NCBI GenBank assembly: GCA_016802295.1
Contig: JAESIW010000115.1
Coordinates: forward strand, 1,727,995-1,791,994
Direction: 5' to 3'
DNA length: 64,000 nucleotides
From: Brachionus rotundiformis
Taxonomy: Eukaryota > Rotifera > Eurotatoria > Ploima > Brachionidae
A program made the translations under genes and the position numbers. Shown in pieces: positions 1-11,950 of this stretch (position 1 is its first letter; each line of letters begins with the position of its first letter). The notes under the pieces were generated by a model, which was not told where the DNA came from, ran no database searches, and saw nothing but the letters and a program-made list of their open reading frames with translations.

Positions 1-5
1 TTATA

Positions 6-164
6 CCGTAAATTCTCGAAACTTAGTACATGTAACTAAATCGGATTTTTTAAGTTGTTACATGTAACAAGTACCATCTCGCCCATGTTATAACTTACTT
101 AATTTTATTAAAAATCCGATTTAGTTACATGTACTTTCGAGTTTCGAGTTTCGAGAATTTACGG
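6..164. mobile_element. MITE-like element with terminal inverted repeats
   Basis: The two ends are inverted copies of one another. The left end begins CCGTAAATTCTCGAAAC and the right end closes with GTTTCGAGAATTTACGG; the match continues inward through a shared block around ACATGTAACTAAATCGGA. TA lies on both sides (4-5 and 165-166), as expected for a TA target-site duplication of the Tc1/mariner type. The right arm carries a small tandem repeat of GTTTCGA that the left arm lacks. No coding sequence lies inside, so it would be non-autonomous. The left flank is only five bases long, so the target duplication cannot be tested further. Confidence 0.7.
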
Positions 165-166
165 TA

Positions 167-1348
167 TTTACATTAAATACTTTATTAATAAGAAATTTTT
201 TATAAAAAATGGATATACTGTGTGTTAAATTTGTGAGTCTTTTTGGGAAATAAATATGTTTGATGTTTTTCTGAGCAAGAGTATTTTTCACTTTATTTGT
301 GCATTTTATAAGCCAAGCTATATTTAAAGTATTTAGTTCGTGCCGTTTTAATAAAGTTTAAGATTTTTTATAACAACCAAAGAAATTGATTATAGCATAT
401 TTAACACTCGAAAGCCCGGCTGATTAATTACAAAAATTTAAAATTAAAATATCAAAGGATATAGTAAAAACTTTTTTTAAAACATGTTTAAAAAATTTAA
501 ATATTACAAGTTTAATTTAAGTTTCTTTGAGTAATTCATCTTTTTGAATTTTTAATATTCTTTGAGATAATATTCAAGTTTATATTTTTTAAAAAGGGGT
601 CCTAAAAAACCCCTTGGGCTTTCTAGTGTTAAAAAAATAACAGACACCAAGAAAATTGACAGTTTTAATTTGGTTGGAAAAAGTTTTTGATAATAATTAT
701 TTCAAAAATTCCATAATAAGTTTACCATGTTTCAGCTAAGGATATATTAGATGGGAAGGTTTATAAAACAACTTTAACAAACAAAATCATCTGTTTTTAC
801 TAAATAAATATATTTAGAAGCCTAATCTAACAATTTATTTTATAAACAATTTTATTAAGAAATAATTTATATTTTAAAAATTTAAGAACCGGATTTTATA
901 ATTTTTTATTTAATTTTTTAAGTTTAATAAATATGTCTAGTCATTTTTTCTGTAGATAATCGCCAATATTTTTTGTAATCTAATCTAAAGTTTCAGAGTA
1001 ACTGCTCACAGAAATATATCAAGCAAAACTCTTGCTTTTTATAAGTAGACAAAAACAATATTATAATTACGTAATTTATTTTTATTTTATACATTTAAAT
1101 TAATACTTGCTAAAATAAAGACTTCTTGACAAGTCTCTTGAATTATTTCCGGATAAGCATTGCATTAACTACTGACAATTCTACTAGAACTATCAGTTTT
1201 TATTGAATAACAAAAACAATAATCATACAAAAACATAATATATTTAAAATAATATTAATTCAAAATAGATCAACTCAATTGATCTTTCTTTGAATGACTT
1301 AACTATTAACACTTGATTTGGTCATATTTTTCAGATATTGTTCTACCA
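167..1348. other. AT-rich intergenic stretch, downstream of RASGRF
   Basis: No open reading frame, RNA gene or clear repeat is visible. The part next to 1349 should hold the 3' UTR of the minus-strand RASGRF gene. A small G+C-rich inverted patch (AGGGGTCC...ACCCCTT) near 595-625 is the only compositional oddity. Confidence 0.6.
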
Positions 1349-4300
1349 TCAATTCAACATATTAATATTTAATGATGCTGTCTGTGTTTTTATGTCCAAT
1401 TCATCGATGCGCTTATAAGTCGGATTTAAAGAGTTTCTTGGTTCCAATGTCAAAGACTTATTGTAGGCTTCATCTGATGACAGCAGATTACATGTATCCA
1501 ACAAGTACTCACAAACCTTAGTTTTATTAAAGATAGTTAAGTTTTATTGCTTCAAACAGATCCCTTTTACCCTTCGATTGTGATGAATTGTGTATTTGCT
1601 CTGTTGAAATGTTCGAATATCTCGAATTATGTGCGAAACCATTCTCAATTTGGAAAAATTAATGAGGTTTCCATCCAAAAAGTCAGGCGTACTTTCCTCA
1701 ATAAAGACAAGATCCATTAAATACATTCCCAGATAAGGAATGCATGGCGGATCGCATTTATTCTTGCAAAAATAAATAAATACCAGATAATTAGACTTTT
1801 TGCCAAAGCTTACCATTGCATCGCGTAAGTTTTTGAACCGACCATCTGATGAAACTAGGTTCTGCAATGTTTCTATTGTTTGTTGACTCTGGAAAATAAT
1901 TTATTTAGTTAGCATGCTCTGAATTTTAATCTAAAACTTAGGAACCATCTAATCTTATTAAACTAGATAGTTTTATTCTTTTTTAATTGTAGAATCAAAA
2001 TAATAAAAAAAATTATAAAAAAAATTTCATTTCCAAACAAATTTGATCCAATTTGGTTCAACTCACATTTTTTGATAGCTTGTCCCATGTTGATTTGAGT
2101 CTGAAAATTGAGGTGCTGGCAAAAGCAGACATAATTTGTAAAACACCATTGAAATTTTTCAAGAATTTACATATGTTTGCTATAGTTGTCCATTTTTCAA
2201 GCTTTTCCAAGCGTTGAGTATGATTCACGCTCATTATTATCTCAGTTACCACCAATTGTGACATCTAAAAATTTAAAATAATCTAATTGTTTAAGTTTAA
2301 AAACCAATTTTAAACTAATCACTTCATTAAATCGTTTACTAAATACCAACACGTTTTTGGCATTTTTTTCTTTTCCTGCTTTCATCCACGCTTGACCCAG
2401 TAGTTCTCTGAATTGTAAAAAATTTCTTATTATCTTTATTTTTTTTTGTTATCTTACTGGCTTGAAATAGACGCAAATATTTGATAGTCTATATAGGTCA
2501 TTTGTTCAGCTATTTCTGACACAGACAGGTCGCAAAATTTTACCTTTCCAGGGGACTTGAAAAAAATTTTTATCTAAATTGTCAAACATCTTTTAAAATT
2601 TACAGTTGGTGGTCTTAACAAAATTTCAATGTTAATTGTATTTTCTTTCTTCTTCTCAATCGGAATGGTTAATTGCTGGATAATTTGCTTGGAAACTTTT
2701 CTCTCTGTATCAGTCAGATTAGACTCATTTAACATTTCATTAATTAAGTTAAGAGTTTCCTCTTTAAGTTTAGGGTTATCATCAAAATCAAATGGATGCT
2801 TGGTGACCCAATGTCTGAGTATGTTTAATACGCGCATTGAAGCTGCCGTATTGACCAAGAATAAATTTTTTTTTGTTTTTGAACAATCCAATGCTGGTCC
2901 AGAGCTATTTAACCTATCAACCCTGGGAATTGAGTTTATTGATACCCTTGTGTTGTCCAAAGAGTAACGAAATGTTTGAGCCTTGTCCAAAGATGTCTGT
3001 GAACCTGAAGTTGCTATTGCAAATGCTTTTGTAGCTTCCGTATTGCTAGTTCTTCGTCTTGATGATCGGGACGAGGTTACCACCACTCCAGCATAAACAC
3101 TAATTGGCAATTTTCGACCATTATCGGTCAAAAATCGTTGCACTGAAAAAGTGTCACTAAGTCGCTTGCCTTAAATTAAATAATTATACTAAAATAAATC
3201 AATATCTAAATTACTAATTTTTTGAGCATTTTGCTGCACAGCCATCAAAATTTGGTTAGTTGACAAACTTTGTGATGTTTTGTGTGGAGCAGTTCTCTTT
3301 GGAGCCATTGCTGGCGACAAAGAAAGTGCTTCAGCAGTGCTCGAACATCCAGCATTGCTTGTCAATAAATTTGACTTTTCCAATGAATCTTTCCAAAACT
3401 ATGGAAAATAAAAAAGTCTATGGAAAATAAATTCTTTTTCATTTTACAATTAAAATTACAGTTAATCTAGATGCAGAACTTGTTGCTGAAGAAATCGAAC
3501 CATTAAAACTTTTATTACCATTTATAAATCTTTTGTATTTGTTTCGATTAGATGAGTCGATTCTATAGTCATAATCATCGTCAGTGTTGATATCATCATA
3601 GTCGTCTTCTTCAGTTTTATATTCCATAAAGTCATCTTCATTTTGAATCTGTCCCGAAGAAATGCCTGATCCATTGCCAGAACTTATATCTGGTTTTTTC
3701 AAGTCAAATGAGGCAGCCAGAGGTTTGGTAGATCCAGAGTTTTTTTTTTCACTTTTAACAGAGAAAATACCATCACTTACATTTACTTTAGTCAGATTAT
3801 TAACCACATTTTCAATCAAACTATTTGTTTTCTCATTTAAATTTAAATTTTGTTGATTACAGCTTGGTAAAACGAATCCAACATGCTTTTCTTTGTGATC
3901 ATCTTTTATTCTGATGTTTGCGATAGAATTGGCTCCTGAAGAACAAGTCTGAAGAGTTTCACAGGAAGCGATAGGAGCCAAGCGCTCTTTTTTATCACTC
4001 AATCCATCAGACACTTCATTAGGATTATCATTCTCGCCCAAATCATTTTCATCTCCTTCCATAATATTCATATTTTCAATATCAATAGCTAATGAAAAAA
4101 ATTAAAACTAAAATTCATTTTTTTAGGAGTTGTGAGGTTCGATTAAAGAATTTTTTGAAAATAATTGATTAAAAATAAGTTTAAATTTATTAAATTTAAA
4201 AAACTTTAATTAATTTATTAAAAATAAAAACATTTTTTGGTGAACTTCACAATGTTTTATAAATTAATTTTTTTACCAATGTCTCTTCGAATGGAACTAA

Positions 4301-7300
4301 ATCGGCTGTCTCTTTTCACATAAATATCTCGTTCTTCATTTATCGAAGGCAATCGGTATAAGCCAGCCACCGAGACTTTACGACTCAGTTCATTATTTAT
4401 GTCACTTCTAGCATTATTTAGTTTTCTGTTTATCAAATTTATAAAAAAATATTAAAAAAAATCTTAAATGTAACCAATTTATCAACAAAAAGCATTTCAA
4501 TTTTTTGGCTACACCTCTTTGAACTAGTTTAATCACAATTTCTTTCTCAATTAAATTAATAAATAATTATTTTCTAATATTTGAATTTACTTATTAAAAA
4601 TGTAAGTTTTTTAATTTTATGAAATTTAAGTCTATCAAGTTAAATTTTTTTATTTTTTAAAATTCATATATCACATAAGAATAAGAGTAGTTAGCTTAAA
4701 GCTTAATATTTTCTCTTTTTTTATTGCCATGCAATTTAAAAAAAAAATTTTATTTTAAATACCATAGTTAGGTAATTTCAGATATTAAACTAGCTTATAA
4801 GCACATAAAATATAAAAAACCGTATAATTTTAAAAACCTGAAATCATGTTCACCAAGTTCAATCGAATGTTTTGGCGATGAGTCATATAAGTTCTTTAAT
4901 GCATTCAAAATAGCAAATGGGTCGGTAAATACTCTGTAGGTTAAAAGGAATGTGTTCAAAAAATCAATGCTCAAAAATCTGAGGTCAGTAAGACGCTCAA
5001 GTAGCTTGTCCAGAGTGGCTTGCCGAATCTTATTAATTAAAATTAATTTAAACGATTTAATTTAATAAGGTTTTACTTGAGGTACTTTGCATGAATTTAA
5101 AGATTTACAATATTTTACATCATTTTCATCTCTAAATAATTTTTGGTCCGAACTTTAACAAAAATTTTTTTATCCATTTATTTTTGATGATTTAAAATGG
5201 TAAAAATATTACTATGGCATGGCTTTGTTTGGCATATTCACTGAATTGCTGGTATTTGTGTTCTGAAGCAAGTTTGAGTAATTCAAATTATCAATACACT
5301 TTAATAATTAATAGTTATTAAATAAAAAATAATAATTATTTAAAATTTTTTATTACTTGACTAATATCTCCACACCAGGCTTGTTTTTCTCCCAAAGATG
5401 ATGCGATAAAATGAATGGTTCTTTGTATCTCGTTATTTGACTGAACCAATTTGAACTCACAGCTAAAGTCTGTCGGTTGGTCCTTATTAAAAAAAATAGA
5501 TCCATTTGACTCTGTTGATATCATTGAGGCCGCCGAAATCGAATGATCATCCGAAACAATTGAAACATCTAAAAATAATTTAAATAAATTTTTAATAAAT
5601 TTAATAAATTTTTTCAAAATTACTCTCTTCTTCGATCATGCTCAATTCGTTGGTAACATCTTCAATTAATTTACATTCATTTAGAGGAATTGCTTCATAA
5701 GGCTTTGTGCAATTAGAGAAAATTTTTTTGAAAAATTAATTAAACAAATTACTTTGAATAGATTTAAGCGTCCATTCGAAGCTCTTGTTGTGACTATTAA
5801 ATGGTTAGTGAACAAAAAACACTTGACAACATTTCTTTTTTTTATGTCTTTAAGTTTTACACCCAGTGTTTTTGATTTGAGGGAAGTTAAAATGATCAGC
5901 AATCCTTGTAGTTTTTATCAATAAATAAATGCTGATTAATTTATTTTTGTCTTACCTTCACGAATAAACACCTGGTTTGCGTCTAAAATTACCTCACAAC
6001 CTTCTACTATCATCTTTTCTATTGCTAAATTACATCTTATATTCTCTGTTTCACTCACCTCATCATGCATTGACTTAAAGATATTAAATTGAATATTTTT
6101 AACTTTTTAAGAATCTATCATTTTTTAATTTAAAAAAAAACTTTTCAAATTTTTTTTAATTGGACTTTTAAGATCAAAATTTACAGGTTTTTTAATTCTT
6201 TCTCATATCAGATAAAATAATATAATTTCACAATCAATAAAGAGCATACTCTAGAGATTGTTAAATTTATTTTAACAATTAAAATCATCTAATAAATATT
6301 TATATTAATTTTTGGAACAAGCTTAAAATTTAAGTTTTAATTAAGATTATTTTGGATATTTCAAAACGTTCATAATTGTTTTTTGTAAAGTGCCAAAGTA
6401 AAATTTAAATTTAATTAAAAAAAAGAATTCTTAAATCACTTTTTATTTTTAGTTAATAAAGAAGTATTTAAAGGTCGTTTTAGAAGTAAGTAATTGGTCT
6501 CTATTACTCACAGAATAATATTAAATTATTTTTCACTAAAATTAATGATATTAAAAAATATTATACGAATTAAATTCATTAATGTTTTTAAGGTAATTAT
6601 TTTAAAAATTTTGAATGATTTTGATACAAATAATTCGAATAGAAGAAATAAAATTAATCTATGTAATCTGAGATTTTTTTTTAACAATTAATTTATTTTA
6701 TGTCAGATAGACTTTTAAATTTTGATCTAAATTTGTTCATTGAAGTATTAAAAATAAAGGTGAGCAAAATTCAATATTTATAAAATTACTTCATATCCTA
6801 TTAAATTGTGATAATACGGAAGCTTTTTTTCAAATTTATTTGAACATTTTTCCTGAAATTATTTTCCTAAAGCCCTTAAATTCCGCTACATAAGCTTTCT
6901 ATAAAAAAAATAATCTATCAACTTTGAATGGTTATTATAAACTACTTTTAATTGATTTTTATATTTTCTTTTAGTTAATATAATATCAAAATCGATTGAC
7001 AGATAAAATCAGTATCATTAATCAGTAAAATCAGTTAAAATTTTAAACAAAACTAAGCTCTTTGGCAAAATAGTCAGATATTTAGAACAAAAAAGCTCTT
7101 TTTATCAAAAAATATTTAATAGAATTAGATTAAATTAAATCTTTTGATCAATCATGTTTAGAAAGCTTTCAAATTATTAAATTTAAAAACTTGATAAAAT
7201 GAAATTGTTCGACTTATTACGTATAGAGTAAAAAATTTTCTTCAGGTAATTCTTGATAATCAATAATGAAAGATTATTATAAACTTTAGAATTCTGCTTA

Positions 7301-8979
7301 TGATAGAATATGTTTTTCAATTAAAAATTAAATTTCTTTCCTGGCACATAAAATCAACAATAGTTAATAGTTAAAATTGATTTCCTTAGTGTACTCTTTT
7401 AATTTCTTATATAAAGATAATGTATAAAATGTATTATGTGTAATTGATATAAAAAACATAAGATTATCAAATTAATTTTGCTATTAAATGTTACCCTTGA
7501 TAGTTCCTCTAGTTTTTTCTTGGCGTTCTCGAGACAATAGAGCTCGTTTGTTGACGTATGTGAAGTAAACGAAATTAATTGATGTAATATTAATATATAC
7601 CTGGGTATCTAGGGGTCTAAAATTAGTATTTTTTAAATAAAAATTTTAATCAGTCACCTGGTGCATTGGATAAGTAAGAAAAATGTCCAATGAGCGCCCT
7701 TCGCATTTTGGCTTCTCTTCGCATCTCTTAAGCAAACTTCGAAATTCAATCGATCTAATCTTAAGATCGGTAAGTATCTGTAAACTGTAGTGATGGTTGC
7801 GGACATATTCTTGGTATATTACCAATACTGGAAGTAAAAAGTCAAACAAATCACCAACAAAAACTGATGGCCAATTTTCAAGCTTTTTGTTTAGACCTTT
7901 GTAAAATATTTGATGTAAAAAGAGCAAAATTTCACTTTTAATAAAAAATAAAAAAAAATTAGCAAAAAGATATTATTTTTTTTCTAAATTTTTTATTTAA
8001 CCTATTAAGAAAAATGCAATTGACTTCTTCATGGGTTATGGCAGGCTTGCTGCTACAGGCTGCCATTTTAAATGGTCGTAAAAAATTGGAGACCAATATT
8101 TCCAACTGGGACATGTATTCGCCCTCCTTTTCGAATAATTCAAAAACTATTCGATTCCTTTTTCGTAGGTTTAGGGCATCCGGAGATTCAATATAATCTT
8201 TTACTATACGTTTCCATCTACGACGGTACAGCCATCCACGGCACAAACTTTGTACCTTTTTTATCCTCTTCATGTCCGATGATTCTTGATCTGCGATTGT
8301 TTTCGCTACAATTAAATCATGTTGGCCTTTGAGTCTTTTTAACTAAAAAAAATTAAATTTTTGTTTAACAATTAGAATAATCTTAAATCTGAATACTTCA
8401 TCTCTTAATTGCTTGACTTCATTTGAAAGCTCTTCAATTTGGGACAAATATTGCCATTTGCTTTTTGTCTCTGTTTCATACAGTTGGTTTAGATGCAAAT
8501 ATTTATGCTGTAATTCGGCATTTTCTGAAGCCAATTTGCTATAAGTGCAATTTTTTATGGCATCCATCCATTGGATACACTCATCCTCATTTTCAGCACC
8601 GAATTCCATTGGATTTTTTCCATCTTTGGAATAGGTCAATGAAAAACAGAACTTAATTTTTTAAAATAAACTCTAAAACAAACAAGTTAGGTATTTTTGT
8701 TACTAGTTTTATTTCTCCTTCTTTGGTATTTTTTGTATTTGTCACAATTCTGTTACAGTAGCAGCTTTCGAGAACAATAAGGCCCAAAGGCTTGGTACTA
8801 TTCACTGTTTCATAATAGAATAGAAAATTTTGATACAAAGCAAACCATTTGATTTGCCATTTTCCATTTGAATCATTCGAGCGTTTCCAAAGGTATCCAC
8901 ATTCACGGTGTTCTAAGCGTGCCTTTAAAGCGATTGTATTCAAATGAGATTCGTTTATTTTACACCCATTCCTCTGCAT
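1349..8979 (-). CDS. RASGRF: Ras guanine-nucleotide-releasing factor (RASGRF1/2 ortholog), about 18 exons
   Basis: This is an exchange factor that loads GTP on Ras, and through its DH domain on Rac-type GTPases, downstream of calcium/calmodulin at the membrane. Reading from the start at 8979, the order is: PH1 (GYLWKRSNDSNGKWQIKWFA), coiled coil (~8350-8640), IQ motif (IKKVQSLCRGWLYRRRWK, ~8230), DH domain (~7650-8180, then an exon at 7495-7600), PH2 (~5340-6073), REM/RasGEF-N (ERLTDLRFLSIDFLNTFL, ~4870-5030), a long Ser/acidic linker (3189-4400), and the CDC25 catalytic domain (~1571-2560, with CDPPCIPYLGMYL and IPYLG-type core). The last exon, 1349-1516, reads CEYLLDTCNLLSSDEAYNKS and is joined by a 54-bp intron. 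Each exon aligns in order with vertebrate RASGRF1/2, so the gene looks intact. Most introns are 45-70 bp; one at 6074-7494 is about 1.4 kb. A 51-bp intron at 1763-1813 has no stop and keeps frame. Confidence 0.95.
6074..7494 (-). other. Large RASGRF intron (between DH-domain exons)
   Basis: This 1.4-kb AT-rich intron separates the exon ending ...KKLEELSR from the exon starting SMHDEVSETENIR; both fragments are contiguous in vertebrate RASGRF. I see no coding exon or repeat inside. It is about 20 times longer than most introns of the gene, so it may hold regulatory sequence or decayed insertions. Confidence 0.75.
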
Positions 8980-11950
8980 GGTAAAACTTCTAAAAAGAAT
9001 AAAATTCTTGTCTATTCTGAAATAAATTAAAAAAAATATAAATTTTTGTCATATTATTTGATAGATAGATAGATAATCTAGGGAACTAAAAAACAACAAG
9101 TACATTTTTTCTAGTTCTTTAAACAAAGGCTTGCCGAGACCTTGGAAAAGGCAATTTATCACCAAAATTGGAAATAAAGGTTTGCTAATTTTAGAAAAGT
9201 ATGCTAAGTAAACGAAAGATAGTTTCCGTGTTTTTATTTTATTAAATATAAAAATTTGAATCATCCAAGTTTTTAATTAAGCATCAATCTCGACAAGATA
9301 TGCAAAAATCAATGATTTAATGAATAAGCCGGAATATTGATCATGAAAATATATTATCATGGGTTAATTTTAACAGATTCCGTTCAAAGCCAACACAAAT
9401 TAAAAAAAAATTAATTAAAAAAAATTAACAAAAAATATAAAAAAAAAACGAAAAAAGCTATTTTTTATTCATATAATTCTTTAGTTTACTCAATACGAAT
9501 AAAAACATCGTTTTTGAATAATTAAAAAAAAACATAAAATTTTTAAATGACTTAATCCTTCAGGAGCTTTAAACATAATTTGCATTTCAATATTTAATTC
9601 AATATACCGAAAAATTTAAAAGCTAGATAACATTAAAATTTTATATTTATTTGTTCTAAATTAAACATTTAATTAAATTCGTGATCTTGTATCATAAATA
9701 AAAATAAAAGAAAATTATTTATTATCTTTAAATTAGAAAAAAATCTTAATTTAAAAATAAGTATTTACATATAAATAAAAAATCATAAATGCTATTCAAT
9801 TTTATTTCAAGCCATTTTTTTTCTCTTAAATCTCTTTGGACAAATATTTTAATTAAAAATCAGATTCTTTGTCCTCGAAGGTAAATTAATTTAACTATTA
9901 CTCACATCTGAAAAATTATCTAATAGTTAAAAGCTGATTTAATTTTATTAAATAAGTGTCATATCTGTCAAAGTGAAATTTCTAATAAAATTAACTATTT
10001 TCCATACATTCATGATAGCTAAAGTCTCTGAAAACTTCATTCTTAATTATTTTATCAAAATATTGTATAGCATGATCAATTTGGTGCTGTTATGTTGGAT
10101 ATTAAACTTAAGAAATATTTTTCCGTTTATTGTTAAGTTGCTTTCATCATAATATAAAATCCAGATTATTAATCCACTTAAAAAATAATTGAAACTTAAG
10201 GTAATAAACATTGCTAAATTAAAAAACTCATATCGAATAAAAATTCTAATTGAAATACAAATAAGATAGACTTCAAATTACTTAGTTAATATCTTATTTA
10301 TTTTACTAATTTAAATAAAATTTAAACTCTTTGAATTAATTTATTAAATTAGATTGCATTAGTTTTAAATGATTTTTTAAAAGGATTTTACCGTAAAAGC
10401 TTTTTCTTAAGGTGTAGTTCGGAAAAAAAAATTATTTAAAATTATTTTCGCTTGAAACAATAATTAATTATGAGATTTAAAAAGTGCCTAATTACAAGGA
10501 AATAAAACGAAAATGAAAAGAAAAACAATCAAAATTCAATTAAAAAACACTTGAAATAACACATAAGGCTCAAGCAAGCATGAAAATAAAACATTTACCA
10601 AGTGATGAATTGAAAAACAATAATTTAAAATAGTGCTTAATATTTTCAAATATATAGTAAAAGGAAATAAAAATAATTAAAAAAAATCTCATTAATTTAA
10701 TTCAAATTAAATTCTGTGAAATTATTTTATTTAAAAAATTTTAAAAAAAAAATCAGCATTTTAATCGCATTTAGCCTTCTAGCATCATCTAAATTGAGCT
10801 ACTTAGCTATTTATTTGTTTTTAGCATTTAAATTTAAAAGAATATTAAATCTATTGGTTCTGTCTTACCATAAAAAAATCAATACTTTGTCTAGTGAATT
10901 ATGTGCTAACATAACGCGTAACCCAATACACTCGAATCTAACCAAAATGCGCCGAGTTTTTAATTACTATCAATTTGATGCTTTTAATACGTATTAATTA
11001 AAAATCTAAGAAAAAATCTAAATATAACACTCAATTCATATCTTTATCACAATTTTCATTATTTTTATTTAATTAGTAATAATTTTTGAAATAAATTTTG
11101 ATGTGACAATTAGTTAAATTCAAATAAACAGTAATATACTCTATGTATAGCCAAAGATTTTATATAAAAAATTTTTTTTTTTGTAAAGAATTGAAAACAA
11201 GATTTAAAAAATTGGATAATTATTTCATTTTATTGAAATTGCATTAAAAATAAAGTGTGTCTTTTCACACGTGAAATTATTTATCATTTAAGGTATATTT
11301 CAAAATACAGTTTTATTAAGGTGTTATTATTTGGCTCAATTTAATTGAAGAGAACATTTATATATAATATTACCTAGATTTTTAAGGTTGGCGGTGGGTT
11401 CTAAAAACAAATATTTTTCAACAATCGTATAAACCGTATAATTTAATATTTCTATTTTCCCTATTTTCATCTAATTTTCGCCTAAATTAAAATTAAATCT
11501 TCATCAATCCAACATATCTATCATCTAAAATAAATAGTTTTAATATCGACCAAATCAATCATCTAAATCTCAAAATCGAAAAAAATAAGCTTTTTAAAAT
11601 TAGTCAATTAAAGTATTTTTTTATTATTTATAAAGAAAAAAAGATAAAATTTTAAAATATTTTATTCTATATAAAGTAACTGATGGGTTAGCTTAAATAT
11701 TTCAATTATTTAATTTATAAAAATAGTGGTTTTAACTAAAAAAAAATATCATTGATTCGAACTTTTTTGTTAAGATATATTTTTATAATCAATAAACTTG
11801 TAATATTTTTTATTTACGAGAAAAATAAACTTTACAACAAAAAGAAAAAAAAATATTAAAATACACACTTTTAAGCCTCAACTCAGGGATTAATTATATT
11901 CAAAAAAAAAACAAAACGATTCTAACACAAGGCTCTATACAATCATTGTA
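8980..11950. other. AT-rich intergenic stretch between RASGRF and the Bcl-2 family gene
   Basis: This holds the 5' flank of RASGRF and the 3' flank of the next minus-strand gene. It contains a short (GATA)n run near 9060 and many A/T homopolymers. An open frame at 10716-10997 (plus) is made of the amino acids expected from AT-rich noise and resembles no family I know, so I do not call it a gene. Confidence 0.5.

Noticed and set aside
10716..10997. 93-residue plus-strand frame in an intergenic stretch
   Set aside because: Composition is Phe/Ile/Lys/Leu-dominated as expected from AT-rich noise, with no motif and no neighbouring exon.
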